In this document: positions 25,725-34,017 of the stretch, in pieces
Layout: every line of letters starts with the position of its first letter
Position numbering within the stretch: the first letter of the stretch is position 1
Source of the DNA: Planctomycetota bacterium
GTDB lineage: Bacteria; Planctomycetota; Planctomycetia; Gemmatales; Gemmataceae
Assembly: GCA_016872605.1 (NCBI GenBank)
Contig: VGZI01000029.1
Location: forward strand, 1-43,505
Reading direction: 5' to 3'
DNA length: 43,505 nt
Notes under the pieces: generated by a model
What the model was told of the DNA's origin: nothing
Seen by the model: the letters and a program-made list of their open reading frames with translations, nothing else
Database searches by the model: none
Position numbers and translations under genes: made by a program

Positions 25725-27185
25725 ATGCCAAAACTCTATCTCGAAACCGTTGGCTGCCAAATGAACGTGCTCGATAGCGAGCTCGTCGTCGGGACGCTGC
25801 GCCGCCAGGGCTACGAACTCACGGAGACGCCCGACGACGCCGACCTCATCTTCTTCAACACGTGCAGCGTCCGCCAACACGCCGAGGACAAGATTTACAG
25901 CGCTCTCGGCCGGTTGCGCCATCACAAGATCAAGCATCCTGACACGATCATCGGCGTCCTGGGCTGTATGGCCCAGAAGGATCAGGAGCTGATCAAGAAG
26001 CGAGCGCCGCACGTCGACATCATCTGCGGCACTGGGCAGCTCGCGCAACTGCCGACGCTCATCCAAACCGCTCGCGAAAGCGGCGAGTTGCAGGTCGCGC
26101 TCAGCCTCGACCGAACCGAATCGCGCCACGAGGTCGAGCGCAGCTTTGAAAGCTACGATCCGATGCGCGATCCATCGATGCGGCCCAATCGCTTTCAGGC
26201 CTACGTCCGCATAATGATCGGCTGCGACAAATTCTGCACGTATTGCATCGTCCCCAGTGTCCGCGGTCCCGAACAGAGCCGCCATCCCGAGCAGATCGCC
26301 GCCGAGGTTCGTCAACTCGCTGGCGAAGGAGTCAAGGAAATCACGCTGCTGGGGCAGACCGTAAACTCGTACCATCATGGATCGTCGCGCCTGTCCGACC
26401 TGCTCGCTCGCCTTCACGACACGGCCGGCATCGAGCGGATCAAGTTCATCACGAACTTCCCCAAGGACATGACCGATGATCTGTTGTACGCCATACGCGA
26501 CCTTCCCAAGGTCTGCCCGTACCTGCACGTCCCCGCGCAATCGGGCTGCAACGATATTCTGAAACGCATGAAGCGCATGTACACGGTTGAGTTCTATCGC
26601 GACATGCTCGCTCGCTGCCGGGAGATCGTCCCCGGCATCGCGATTTCAAGCGATTTCATCGTCGGCTTCTGCGGCGAGTCGGAGGCGTCGTTCGAGATGA
26701 CGTGCGACCTGGTGCGCGAGGCGACGTTTAAGAACAGCTTCATTTTCAAGTACAGCCCTCGCCCCGGCACGCGCGGCCACGAACTGTACGACGACGATGT
26801 GCCCGAAGAAGTCAAGAAACGCCGCAACAACGACCTGCTGGCGATTCAAAACGCCATGAGCTTGCAAGATCATCGCCGCCGCATCGGCCTGCGCGTCGAA
26901 GTGCTCGTGGAAGGGCCGAGCAAAGTTACGCTTGGCCGTTCGCCATTGGCGAACGGCCTCGTCCAGATGACAGGACGGACGCGAACCGATCACATCGTCG
27001 TCTTCGACGGCCATCCGCGCCTTGCGGGGCAAACATTGCTGGTCGATATCGACGACGCGACGTCGTTTACGCTCTACGGCAACGTCGTGACGAGCGAACA
27101 CATCAGCGTCTCCGCGGAAAGCGAGCCATGCTGCGAAGTTCCCGCTCCGAAAACCGATCGCGTCAGCTTGCCGTTGATCGGCTAA
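25725..27185 (+). CDS. miaB: tRNA-2-methylthio-N6-dimethylallyladenosine synthase
   Basis: A 486-residue radical-SAM methylthiotransferase. The N-terminal UPF0004 domain has its three cluster Cys in ETVGCQMNVLDSE, FNTCSVR and LGCMAQKD. The radical-SAM motif is GCDKFCTYCIVP (CxxxCxxC), followed by the family block EITLLGQTVNSY and the KYSPRPGTRG segment. A C-terminal TRAM domain ends the protein (RVEVLVEGPSK...GRTRTDHIVVFDG). It adds the methylthio group to A37 of UNN-reading tRNAs. The length is a little above the usual 440-475, with a short Pro/Asp-rich tail. A GGTGCG repeat follows the stop. Confidence 0.96.
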   Translation: MPKLYLETVGCQMNVLDSELVVGTLRRQGYELTETPDDADLIFFNTCSVRQHAEDKIYSALGRLRHHKIKHPDTIIGVLGCMAQKDQELIKKRAPHVDIICGTGQLAQLPTLIQTARESGELQVALSLDRTESRHEVERSFESYDPMRDPSMRPNRFQAYVRIMIGCDKFCTYCIVPSVRGPEQSRHPEQIAAEVRQLAGEGVKEITLLGQTVNSYHHGSSRLSDLLARLHDTAGIERIKFITNFPKDMTDDLLYAIRDLPKVCPYLHVPAQSGCNDILKRMKRMYTVEFYRDMLARCREIVPGIAISSDFIVGFCGESEASFEMTCDLVREATFKNSFIFKYSPRPGTRGHELYDDDVPEEVKKRRNNDLLAIQNAMSLQDHRRRIGLRVEVLVEGPSKVTLGRSPLANGLVQMTGRTRTDHIVVFDGHPRLAGQTLLVDIDDATSFTLYGNVVTSEHISVSAESEPCCEVPAPKTDRVSLPLIG

Positions 27186-27200
27186 TCGCGTTCTTTGTAG

Positions 27201-27217
27201 GGTGCGTAAGGCGCACC
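27201..27217. repeat. GGTGCGT...CGCACC short palindrome, copy 1
   Basis: GGTGCG (27201-27206) and CGCACC (27212-27217) form a small hairpin in the sequence GTAGGGTGCGTAAGGCGCACC, 15 bp after the miaB stop. Longer versions of the same element are at 31064-31130 and 36998-37052. Confidence 0.6.
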
Positions 27218-27232
27218 GTAGTCGCTAAATCG

Positions 27233-28120
27233 CTATGGCCAGTTTCCCCAGACCCAGACGTTGAATAAATCCTGCCCGACGTAGCTCCCGGATTTGACTT
27301 CGATTTCGCGGCCGCCGTGGCGCACGCCGCGCAAAAGCCCGGCGAGACTCTGAGCCACATCGATCCGACTTGGGTGATGATGCATCGTGTAATCCGCATC
27401 ATGAGCGGTGACGGATTCCTTTTTGACCACATGAAATCCCGCGGCGATGGCGATGCGCTCGATCTCCTTGGCGACCGCTCGGGCGGCGACCGTTGGATCG
27501 TGGAGGATCTTGACCGTAATCAGCATGTTGATTCGAGGATCGACGGTCGGTAGCGAAGACTCGGCGTCGCGCGCTCGCGGCTCCGGCTCGCTGGTCCAGT
27601 CGGAGAAGGTGTCATCGAGTTTTTCCGATCCAGCCGGAGGCGCGGGCAATTTGCTTTCGTTGAGCCGCTTCAAATTGTTCTGTGCGGGAACATTGCCCTG
27701 GTCCGCGGCCAGTTGATACCAATAACGCGCCTGATCCACATCCTTCGGAACGCCTCGGCCGCACTCGAACATGACACCCAAATTGCTTTGGGCAGCCGCA
27801 TGATTTTGCTCAGCGGCCTTGCGATACCAAGCCACCGCTTCGGCGTCATCGCGCGAAACGCCTTCGCCGGCAGCGCACATCACGCCGAGATTGTACTGCG
27901 ACTCGCGATCGCCCTGCTCGGCGGCTTTGCGATACCAGTGCGCGGCCTGAGCAGAGTCCTTGGGGACGCCCAGCCCCTGGAGGTTGCGCGAGCCGAGATG
28001 GTGCTGCGCGCCCGCATGTCCCTGTTCGGCGGCCTTGCGATACCACAATGCCGCCGCGGCATCGTCGCGTGGAATGCCCTGCCCTGTGCCGAGCATCACG
28101 CCCCCAGCTTGAACTGGCAT
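27233..28120 (-). CDS. Sel1-repeat protein, C-terminal part (frame-shifted from 28096-29664)
   Basis: This 295-codon frame carries the second half of a 36-residue Sel1 array (four to five repeats of the type DDAEAVAWYRKAAEQNHAAA then SNLGVMFECGRGVPK). It ends with an unrecognised domain of about 120 residues (MLITVKILHDPTVAARAVAKEI, HHHPSRIDVAQSLAGLLRG, FNVWVWGNWP). Its first residues are not a proper start: the seventh Sel1 repeat of the upstream frame continues here in a different frame at a C5 run (28101-28105 on the plus strand). Restoring one base there gives a smooth QFKLG-G-VMLGTGQG junction. I read it as the C-terminus of the kinase-Sel1 protein beginning at 29963. Confidence 0.72.
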   Translation of the reverse strand: MPVQAGGVMLGTGQGIPRDDAAAALWYRKAAEQGHAGAQHHLGSRNLQGLGVPKDSAQAAHWYRKAAEQGDRESQYNLGVMCAAGEGVSRDDAEAVAWYRKAAEQNHAAAQSNLGVMFECGRGVPKDVDQARYWYQLAADQGNVPAQNNLKRLNESKLPAPPAGSEKLDDTFSDWTSEPEPRARDAESSLPTVDPRINMLITVKILHDPTVAARAVAKEIERIAIAAGFHVVKKESVTAHDADYTMHHHPSRIDVAQSLAGLLRGVRHGGREIEVKSGSYVGQDLFNVWVWGNWP

Positions 28121-29664
28121 TCGGCATGCCCCTGCTCGGCCCCCTTGCGATACCAGGACGCAGCCTGGAGTTCATCCTTCGGAATGCCCTGGCCGTTCTC
28201 CAAACGTGAGGCGAGATAGAACTGGGCCGTCGCGTGCCCTTGCTCGGCTGCCTTTCGATACCAAGAAGCTGCTGCCAGATCGTCTTTGGGAACGCCCAGC
28301 CCGGTTCCATACCGCAGGCCGAGATTGAACTGAGCGATCACGTGCCCCTGTTCGGCGGCTTTGCCGAACCAATGGGCCGCCGCGGCATCGTCTTTAGGCG
28401 TGCCTCGCCCCGTTTCGCACAGGACGGCCATGGCATATTGGGCGGCAACATAGCCTTGCTCGGCGGCTCTGCGATACCAAAAGGCGGCCTGACTGTCGTC
28501 CTTGGGAACACCGGCGCCCGCCTCGTACATGGCGCCGAGGCTGAATTGAGCGCCGGCGCTACCCTGCTCGGCTGCCCTGCGATACCACATGGCGGCTTGG
28601 GCATCATCCTTAGGAACGCCTCGGCCCGCGTTGAACATGTATCCCAGATTGGCCTGAGCGCCCGCGTGCCCTTGCTCGGCGGCCTTGCGATACCACGCCA
28701 CCGCCTGCGCATCGTCCTTGCCGACGCCCTTGCCGTTCGCGTAACGCCAGCCGAGGTTGAACTGAGCCTCCGCGTCACCCAGATCGGCATTGTGGTGATA
28801 CCAGGCAACAGCCTGCGTGTCATCCGTCGGCACGGGCCCGGGCAGGCGAACAACAGATTTCGCCTCCTTGCCGAACAGCCGACTCCACAGTCCGCCCGAT
28901 GCGCCCAGAAGGCGATCGATGTCCTTCACCTGATCGGGCGTCAACGGCGCAACGTTGCCGGCGTTGACGACGCTGGCCAAGAGCGGAATCTCATGAAGCT
29001 CCTGCGTTGTCGCCAACACAATCCGTCCGGCCAGGTGGCGCAATTCATCCGGCCCGTGCTCCCAGAGCTCCTTCAGAATCTTCGACTGGGCTGGACGCGC
29101 GAAGTCGGCCTGCGTGAAGAGCAGGTTATTGCCGTCTTCGTAGGTCTGCCAGAAAGCTTGGCCCTTGTGGTATGGCGCGCGCAGAGCCGTGTAGATGACC
29201 AAGTGAGAAAAACGATCGACTTCTGGACCGTAATAACCTTGCGCGAGCCGTTTGGGATGCTGAAAGTTCGGATGGCCGAGCTCGCCGGAGCGCGTGTTCG
29301 CCAGCGTCGGCAGGTACATGCCGTCGTAATCGACGAGCCGCAGCGACACGCGGCCTTCGGTTTTGCTCGGAATGAGCATGATATTGCCGTGCTGGAGGTC
29401 GGCGTGAGTAATACTCTTGTCGACGAGGAGTTGAGCGAGCTTGGTCCACATGTCGCCGAGCGTCTTGAGCGTTGCGGTCCGATTGGCGCGTTTTCCGACG
29501 AACTGATTAAGCGATTCCCCTTCGACCCAATCCATTTTCAGAACCGGGTACCACGTTTCGTTGATATAGACACCCTGCTTGAGGTACTCAAAGCCAACGG
29601 TGAAGGGCAGCTTGGCTTCTTGCAGGTGCGCAGAAATACGGGCGTAGCGCTCTGCCGACCGGGC
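28096..29664 (-). CDS. Protein-kinase/Sel1-repeat protein, middle part
   Basis: The frame covers most of an atypical kinase domain: MDWVEGESLNQFV (hinge), the catalytic loop HADLQHGN and VDYDG in place of DFG, then GELGHPNFQHPKR and YYGPEVDRFSHLVIYTALR. This HADLQHGN/DYDG form is known from kinases next to FHA, PP2C or VWA genes. After a linker (about 135 residues) come seven Sel1 repeats of 36 residues, the protein-interaction type, ending in the lesion at 28101-28105. The open frame extends upstream to 29859, but real coding enters it near 29660 from the frame of the segment at 29538-29963. It probably phosphorylates targets read by the FHA protein encoded upstream. Confidence 0.72.
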   Translation of the reverse strand, partial: ARSAERYARISAHLQEAKLPFTVGFEYLKQGVYINETWYPVLKMDWVEGESLNQFVGKRANRTATLKTLGDMWTKLAQLLVDKSITHADLQHGNIMLIPSKTEGRVSLRLVDYDGMYLPTLANTRSGELGHPNFQHPKRLAQGYYGPEVDRFSHLVIYTALRAPYHKGQAFWQTYEDGNNLLFTQADFARPAQSKILKELWEHGPDELRHLAGRIVLATTQELHEIPLLASVVNAGNVAPLTPDQVKDIDRLLGASGGLWSRLFGKEAKSVVRLPGPVPTDDTQAVAWYHHNADLGDAEAQFNLGWRYANGKGVGKDDAQAVAWYRKAAEQGHAGAQANLGYMFNAGRGVPKDDAQAAMWYRRAAEQGSAGAQFSLGAMYEAGAGVPKDDSQAAFWYRRAAEQGYVAAQYAMAVLCETGRGTPKDDAAAAHWFGKAAEQGHVIAQFNLGLRYGTGLGVPKDDLAAASWYRKAAEQGHATAQFYLASRLENGQGIPKDELQAASWYRKGAEQGHAECQFKLGA

Positions 29665-29963
29665 ACGGCGCTCGTGAAGCACTTGACGGCCCAACGCCGG
29701 TCGCCGCGGCCCATTTGGTAGACGATCCCGAACTGCCCGGACGCCGGGATCGGCAACCCGCTCGGCCCGCAGACAACAGACGCGTCGCGCAATTCCGGAT
29801 CGATGAACGACAGCTCCGGGTTCAGCACCGCTTCCTGAAAATCCTTGGGCTGAGGCCACACGGACGGCAAATCTTCCGCGACATCCTCAACCGTCGTCCC
29901 ACAAACGGGACAGGCTCGGACGCCTGGATGAATCGGTTCCCCGCAAATCGGACACGCAGCCAT
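29538..29963 (-). CDS. Protein-kinase/Sel1-repeat protein, N-terminal part
   Basis: Start at the ATG at 29963 (44 bp after the FHA gene stop). The product begins with a zinc ribbon (CPICGEPIHPGVRACPVCG: two CxxC pairs), then a linker, then the start of a kinase: the Gly-rich loop GQFGIVYQMG and the beta-3 lysine in RRWAVKCF. After about residue 100 the frame becomes meaningless and stops at 29538. The expected kinase sequence (RSAERYARISAHLQEAKLPF) continues in another frame, beginning near the GGG run at 29661-29663. One missing base there accounts for the break. Downstream parts are at 28096-29664 and 27233-28120. Confidence 0.72.
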   Translation of the reverse strand: MAACPICGEPIHPGVRACPVCGTTVEDVAEDLPSVWPQPKDFQEAVLNPELSFIDPELRDASVVCGPSGLPIPASGQFGIVYQMGRGDRRWAVKCFTSAVPGRQSATPVFLRTCKKPSCPSPLALSTSSRVSISTKRGTRF

Positions 29964-30007
29964 GGTCCACAACGATGGTTTTTTCCGTGATAAACGTCCG
30001 GGCAAGC

Positions 30008-30976
30008 TCAGCTTCCACCCGGTGTGGCCGCCGGCGTTCGTTTGGGTCGTACGACTGCGGCCCGAAGCTGAAACTTGAGAATGATGCTACCGAGCTGTAT
30101 CCGGTCGCCGTCGTGGAGCTCGACCTGCGTGACGACGGGCACGTCGTTGACGAGCGTTTGTTCCGGAGGCGCGCCGTTGTTGACAAGGTAATACGCCCCA
30201 TCAATCTGATGCACGAAGCAGTGTTTCTTCTCGACCTTCATGTCGCGAAACAGCGCAATGTCGGCATGCTCGTCGCGGCCGATCAGCGTCTCCGGCTTGT
30301 CGAGCGGATACTCGCGACCTTCCTGCCAGCCGCGCATGACTTTGAGATTGGCCGGCAAAAATACACTTTGCACAAATGCGGACAGCGAACCGATGCACGC
30401 GCCCACGATGACGAGCCCCAGCGCGCTCCAGAAGTAGGTCGTCGCGCCTTCGCGGCTGGCGAAATAGTAGAAGATTTCGAAGACGACGCCGCCGATGAAC
30501 CCGCCCAATAGTCCGCCGAGCGTACCGTAGCTGAATTTGCCGAGCGATCGGGCGGCAATGCCTTCGCTGCAGCCGATGCCGACGCCGAGCAGACTCCAGC
30601 CGAGACCGCGCGCGAGCAGCGTGAGCACGAGAAAATCGCCGACGAGAGTCACAAGAAGTTGATTGAGGCGGTCGCCGATGTACATGCCGATCGCCCCGCC
30701 GACCAGTGCGATCAGAACGCCGTAGGACGCGAGGCGGACGAAGCGAACCAGCGACTCATCGCGAATGGCTTCGACGCCAACGACGAAGTAGCCGATCGAC
30801 CCGCCGATGATGGCGCCGCCGAGCAAAAGATTTACGTCGAGCTTGGTGAGAAACAGAAATGCCGCCTCTTGATCGCTCGGCGCCCGATCGCCCAGGACGC
30901 CGAAGAGCATCCAGCCAAGCAATCCGCCCAGAGCGCCGAAGACGGCGTTGAAGTACATCTTGCTCAGAATGGCCAT
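30008..30976 (-). CDS. Membrane protein with C-terminal FHA domain
   Basis: A 322-residue protein; GGAG lies 7 nt before the ATG at 30976. Residues 1-200 hold about seven Gly-rich hydrophobic helices (for example FGALGGLLGWMLFGVL, LGGFIGGVVFEIFYYF). The C-terminus from about 222 is an FHA phosphothreonine-binding domain: PETLIGRDEHADIALF, the conserved VEKKHCFVHQ with His, YYLVNNGAPPEQTLVND and LHDGDRIQLGSIILKF. FHA domains bind phospho-Thr peptides, so this is a plausible membrane receptor for the product of the kinase gene that follows 44 bp downstream. The two probably form one operon. Confidence 0.9.
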   Translation of the reverse strand: MAILSKMYFNAVFGALGGLLGWMLFGVLGDRAPSDQEAAFLFLTKLDVNLLLGGAIIGGSIGYFVVGVEAIRDESLVRFVRLASYGVLIALVGGAIGMYIGDRLNQLLVTLVGDFLVLTLLARGLGWSLLGVGIGCSEGIAARSLGKFSYGTLGGLLGGFIGGVVFEIFYYFASREGATTYFWSALGLVIVGACIGSLSAFVQSVFLPANLKVMRGWQEGREYPLDKPETLIGRDEHADIALFRDMKVEKKHCFVHQIDGAYYLVNNGAPPEQTLVNDVPVVTQVELHDGDRIQLGSIILKFQLRAAVVRPKRTPAATPGGS

Positions 30977-31063
30977 GAACGCTCCACAACCGAGCCGCGA
31001 GACCCACGGTTGTTTTTAGCGATCACGGCGGTGATTTGCAATTGGCGAGGTGACCCATGAAAG

Positions 31064-31130
31064 GTATGGTGCGTGCAACGCACCGTTCCACTGACTGACG
31101 TCTTCCTATGGTGCGTTTCACGCACCCTAC
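31064..31130. repeat. GGTGCGT...ACGCACC palindrome, copy 2
   Basis: Two small hairpins, GGTGCGT-GCA-ACGCACC (31068-31084) and GGTGCGT-TTC-ACGCACC (31110-31126). They are themselves complementary as larger arms (31064-31084 and 31110-31130, two mismatches). Just beyond, at 31140-31167, is one arm of the CTCTGTGGTT-type element (TTCGTGTCCTTGGTGTCC). This region lies between the OmpH-like gene end and the FHA gene start. Confidence 0.78.
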
Positions 31131-31172
31131 TTCTGCATCTCTTCGTGTCCTTGGTGTCCTTCGTGGTTCAAT

Positions 31173-31886
31173 CTACTTGGGTTTCGCCGGTGCAGGCGTT
31201 TCTTCCTTTTTTTGTGGATCGGGAGTCGACCATTTGTTGAGCGATTGAACCACGACCGGCGTAATGTCGATGCTGGCATGAACATAAAGCGGCGCACGGA
31301 TGTCTCGCTTGACCGGCTCGCGTGCAAACCGATACCTGCCGGTATCGCCCCATTCGCTGAAACCACCGAAGCGCAGGATGTTCGCGTCTCGACGCCGATC
31401 CAAGCTCGGTTCCGAAAAATCCGGCTCCCCGACCGGCAAGACCAGGTGGAAGCCATACGCCTTGGCGACCGCGTCGGCGCCCATGGTCACTTCCTTCCTT
31501 AGCGTTTCCAGATTCTCCTCGTGTTTGCGCGAGAAAATGCGCCGGAACTCGACCGACAATTCTTCAAGTTCGTACTTGCTCTTGCGGATCGCGTCTTCGT
31601 AGCGATCCTTCGTCTTCTGGTCCAGACGTGGGCTGGGGAGTTCCTTCTGCAAGCGGGCGATTTCTTCACGCAGCTTCTTGGCCTTGTCCTGGAACGGCTT
31701 GGCCAACTTGTCGAGTTCGTTCTCCATCGCAATCGACCGCTGGTATTGCTCGAACACAACCCGCACGTTGAGGATGGCAATCTTGGTGCCAGGCTCCTTC
31801 GCCTTCTCCGGCCGAACCTCTTGTGCGGCGAGCGGCATCGCGACAAAACAGAAGATGGCGACAGACAGAAGAATGCACGTTTTCAC
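31173..31886 (-). CDS. OmpH/Skp-family periplasmic chaperone-like protein
   Basis: Start set at GTG 31886, which has AGGAGGGGAG just upstream and begins a signal peptide (KTCILLSVAIFCFVAMPLAAQ). The frame is open to 31955 without support. The 237-residue product has the Skp form: KIAILNVRVVFEQYQ, then a long coiled coil (about residues 45-140; FQDKAKKLREEIARLQKEL...KSKYELEELSVEFRRIF). It ends with a strand segment, YGFHLVLPVG. Skp binds unfolded outer-membrane proteins in the periplasm; Skp-like proteins are common in planctomycetes, and the partner (BamA, LpxD) is not nearby. The last 75 residues, with a Pro/Lys-rich end, are an extension. Confidence 0.85.
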   Translation of the reverse strand: MKTCILLSVAIFCFVAMPLAAQEVRPEKAKEPGTKIAILNVRVVFEQYQRSIAMENELDKLAKPFQDKAKKLREEIARLQKELPSPRLDQKTKDRYEDAIRKSKYELEELSVEFRRIFSRKHEENLETLRKEVTMGADAVAKAYGFHLVLPVGEPDFSEPSLDRRRDANILRFGGFSEWGDTGRYRFAREPVKRDIRAPLYVHASIDITPVVVQSLNKWSTPDPQKKEETPAPAKPK

Positions 31887-32039
31887 GAGACTCCCCTCCT
31901 TTAGCGACTTGGCGATCCGGCGTGGACGCAACATCGCGTGAGCCGGTGGTGGCATTCGTTGCGGGGGGGAATCAAGGTCAACGAGCGAAGTGATAATACG
32001 CTGTCGGCGCCGGCAAGGCCGTTCGTAGATAGCCTCTTC

Positions 32040-32390
32040 TCAGGGCTCGAGCCAGTCCGCGAACCGCAGGCCCTCGATCTTCACGAAATCCTGACGATTC
32101 GCAGTCGAGAGCAAGGCGTCGCTTGTCAAGGCAATGGCAGCGATCCTGAGGTCGGATGTCCCGACTCTGAGCTTTGCCTTGCGAAGATCGTTAAGCCGAT
32201 TCGCGGCAGCGTCGTTGAATTGCGCGATGTTGTAGCATGAGTAGAAGTCGCACAGTCGGGCCAGTTCGCGATAGACGGTTACTTGGCGAAGTGCTTGTTT
32301 CTCCTTGTTGATTGCGGCCAGCCAGCCCTTCATTTGTTCTGCGACACTGATGATCGTCGTGCCGAAGATTTCATCATTGGCCGCCTCCAT
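32040..32390 (-). CDS. PIN-domain (VapC-like) protein lacking its N-terminus
   Basis: 116 residues matching the C-terminal three quarters of a VapC-type PIN domain: TTIISVAEQMKGW (conserved Glu), RVGTSDLRIAAIAL (conserved Asp) and TANRQDFVKIEGLRFADW. The first beta strand with the catalytic Asp (LDTN/LDTD-like) is missing: an in-frame TAG lies just before the ATG at 32390, and the phosphatase-like gene ends only 25 bp upstream. No vapB antitoxin gene is adjacent. It looks like a truncated toxin, probably inactive. It could still be expressed as part of the upstream gene string. Confidence 0.7.
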   Translation of the reverse strand: MEAANDEIFGTTIISVAEQMKGWLAAINKEKQALRQVTVYRELARLCDFYSCYNIAQFNDAAANRLNDLRKAKLRVGTSDLRIAAIALTSDALLSTANRQDFVKIEGLRFADWLEP

Positions 32391-32414
32391 CGTCTATCGT
32401 GATTTCGATGATCG

Positions 32415-32825
32415 TTACCACAACGCTTGAAATTGAATCACGAGCCCAGGCGAAACATCCGCGGGGCCCCCACCGGCCACCTCCACCAACATCTCGTCAA
32501 ACGGGCGTTCTTCGACGATGGCTAACGCTGCGGCGGCGACGCACACTGAGCGATTCAGCCCGCGACTGCAGCAGATCAAGGTCGGAACACGAGCTGGCAA
32601 AAGGTAGGCGACGGAATTCACAGCAAGACGGATCAGCCAGTCGTCATTCGCTCCGTCATCGGACAGCGGGAATCGCAGTCGAATCAGTTCACCCGGCAAT
32701 ACGGCCAACGGCTCATTATCGGCTAACTCCACGACCGCCTCTATCCCGCTGTCGAACAGCTTTTTCGGGTCGCCCAAGTCACCCGCATTGCCGATCCAGA
32801 GTTTTCGTCCACCGATCTGACGCAT
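32415..32825 (-). CDS. Dual-specificity-phosphatase-like protein
   Basis: A 136-residue protein from the ATG at 32825, only 4 bp after the stop of the TatD-type gene. The frame is open further upstream, but that part overlaps the TatD gene and is Arg-rich. It begins KLWIGNAGDLGDPKKLFDSGI, has the acid-loop FPLSDDGAND (Asp56/57) and the phosphatase loop LICCSRGLNRS with Cys86-X5-Arg92. This is the cysteine-phosphatase signature CX5R. The protein is short for a full DSP but has the core elements. The substrate is unknown. Tight spacing suggests translational coupling with the TatD-type hydrolase. Confidence 0.8.
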   Translation of the reverse strand: MRQIGGRKLWIGNAGDLGDPKKLFDSGIEAVVELADNEPLAVLPGELIRLRFPLSDDGANDDWLIRLAVNSVAYLLPARVPTLICCSRGLNRSVCVAAAALAIVEERPFDEMLVEVAGGGPADVSPGLVIQFQALW

Positions 32826-32829
32826 GTGC

Positions 32830-33681
32830 TTACACTCGCGCCTTCTCCTTCTTCTTCGCCTTCGCCACCTCCTCCACCGGCCAATCCTGCCACCTGGCCG
32901 ATTGACGCCAAAACGACAGCGGGTTGTCGTAGACCAGCTTTTTGATGACACTCTCGGGATGGCCGCGGCGTTTCATCTCGAGAATGAACTCGGGGACCGC
33001 GAGCGGATCGGACTTGCCCCAGTCTCCGGCGCTATTCGCCATGATGCGGTCGGTGCCGACCATCTCGATGATGTCAGCCGCACGCTGCGGCGTGCATTTG
33101 GTCGTCGGATAAAGCGTCATGGCGCACCAGAAGCCGCCATCGAGGGCGTGGCGGACCGTGTGCTCCTCGACGTGGTCGATCAGCACGCGCTGCGGGTCGA
33201 CGCGGCGGTCGTTCTTGAGCATATCGATGATCATGCGCGTGCCCTTGTACTTGTCCTCCAGGTGCGGCGTGTGGATCAGGATCAACTCGTTGGTCTTCAT
33301 CGCCAGGTCGACGTGCTCCTGGAAGACGATCGCCTCGTTGCGCGTGTTCTTGTTGAGCCCGATCTCGCCGATGCCGAGCACGTTGGGATTGTTGAGGAAC
33401 TCGGGGATCATCTGGATGACGCCGCGCGACAGCTCGACGTTCTCGGCTTCCTTGGCGTTGATGCAGAGCCAGGAGTAATGGCGGATGCCGAACTGGGCGG
33501 CGCGTTTGGGCTCGACCTCGGTAAGATGGCGGAAGTAATCGCGGAAGCCATCAACGCTGCCGCGATCGAACCCGGCCCAGAAGGCGGGCTCCGAGATGGC
33601 CGCACAGCCGGAGAGGGCCATGCGATGGTAATCATCGGTGACTCGCGAGATCATGTGGATGTGAGGGTCGATGTAGTTCAT
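32830..33681 (-). CDS. TatD-type metal-dependent hydrolase (EboB-like)
   Basis: A 283-residue TIM-barrel amidohydrolase with AGGA 7 nt before the ATG. It has [19 protein letters not shown] (metal-binding HxH), [39 protein letters not shown] (metal Glu), [17 protein letters not shown] (His), [10 protein letters not shown] (His) and [14 protein letters not shown] (Asp). The DPHIHM, EPAFW and SAGDWGxSDPL forms are those of the TatD-type hydrolase encoded in ebo clusters. No other ebo gene is here. It is followed after 4 bp by the phosphatase-like gene and preceded by parDE. The reaction is unknown. Confidence 0.86.
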   Translation of the reverse strand: MNYIDPHIHMISRVTDDYHRMALSGCAAISEPAFWAGFDRGSVDGFRDYFRHLTEVEPKRAAQFGIRHYSWLCINAKEAENVELSRGVIQMIPEFLNNPNVLGIGEIGLNKNTRNEAIVFQEHVDLAMKTNELILIHTPHLEDKYKGTRMIIDMLKNDRRVDPQRVLIDHVEEHTVRHALDGGFWCAMTLYPTTKCTPQRAADIIEMVGTDRIMANSAGDWGKSDPLAVPEFILEMKRRGHPESVIKKLVYDNPLSFWRQSARWQDWPVEEVAKAKKKEKARV

Positions 33682-33703
33682 GGAAAGTCCTCGCCATAGG
33701 GCG

Positions 33704-34017
33704 TTACATGTTGTGGAGCAAGCGATCCAGGTCGCGGGACGCGTGGCAGACCAGGATCAATTCAATGCCATCTTGTATTGGGCGATAGAAAATCAAGTGG
33801 TGCGGGAATCCATCTACGGGCCACAAGCGCTCGTCCTTGAGTGGGGCACGTCCGATTCCCACACACCGGCAATTTCAGGCATCGAAGCAAGGAAATTCGC
33901 GGTCCTTTCCACGGCATCGATAAATCGAGCGTCCAGGAGCAGGCTATCCTTGGCCAAATAATCCGCGATGTCGATGATGGCTTTCTTCGCAGCATCGCGT
34001 TTCGTCACCTTGCTCAT
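33704..34017 (-). pseudogene. parE: ParE-family toxin gene with a one-base frame shift
   Basis: From the ATG at 34017 the frame reads MSKVTKRDAAKKAIIDIADY, then RFIDAVERTANFLASMPEIAG and VWESDVPH, then goes out of frame and stops at 33814. In the next frame the protein continues exactly as a ParE/RelE toxin should: LKDERLWPVDGFPHHLIFYR, then [18 protein letters not shown] and a stop at 33704. The span is 314 nt, so adding one base gives 105 codons, a complete gene. The break is at the G4 run 33843-33846 (C4 on the coding strand). The start overlaps the antitoxin stop by ATGA. It is either a consensus error or a disabled toxin. Confidence 0.82.

Noticed and set aside
28096..28120. Programmed -1 frameshift in the Sel1 gene
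   Set aside because: The G5 run could allow slippage, but there is no proper slippery heptamer. A similar break exists in the same gene at 29661 and in two other genes, so a sequence error or decay is more likely.
28234..29721. A 495-codon plus-strand open frame over the Sel1 gene
   Set aside because: It is the antisense of the 108-bp Sel1 repeat units, which explains its own apparent repeats. The minus strand encodes the recognised kinase and Sel1 domains.
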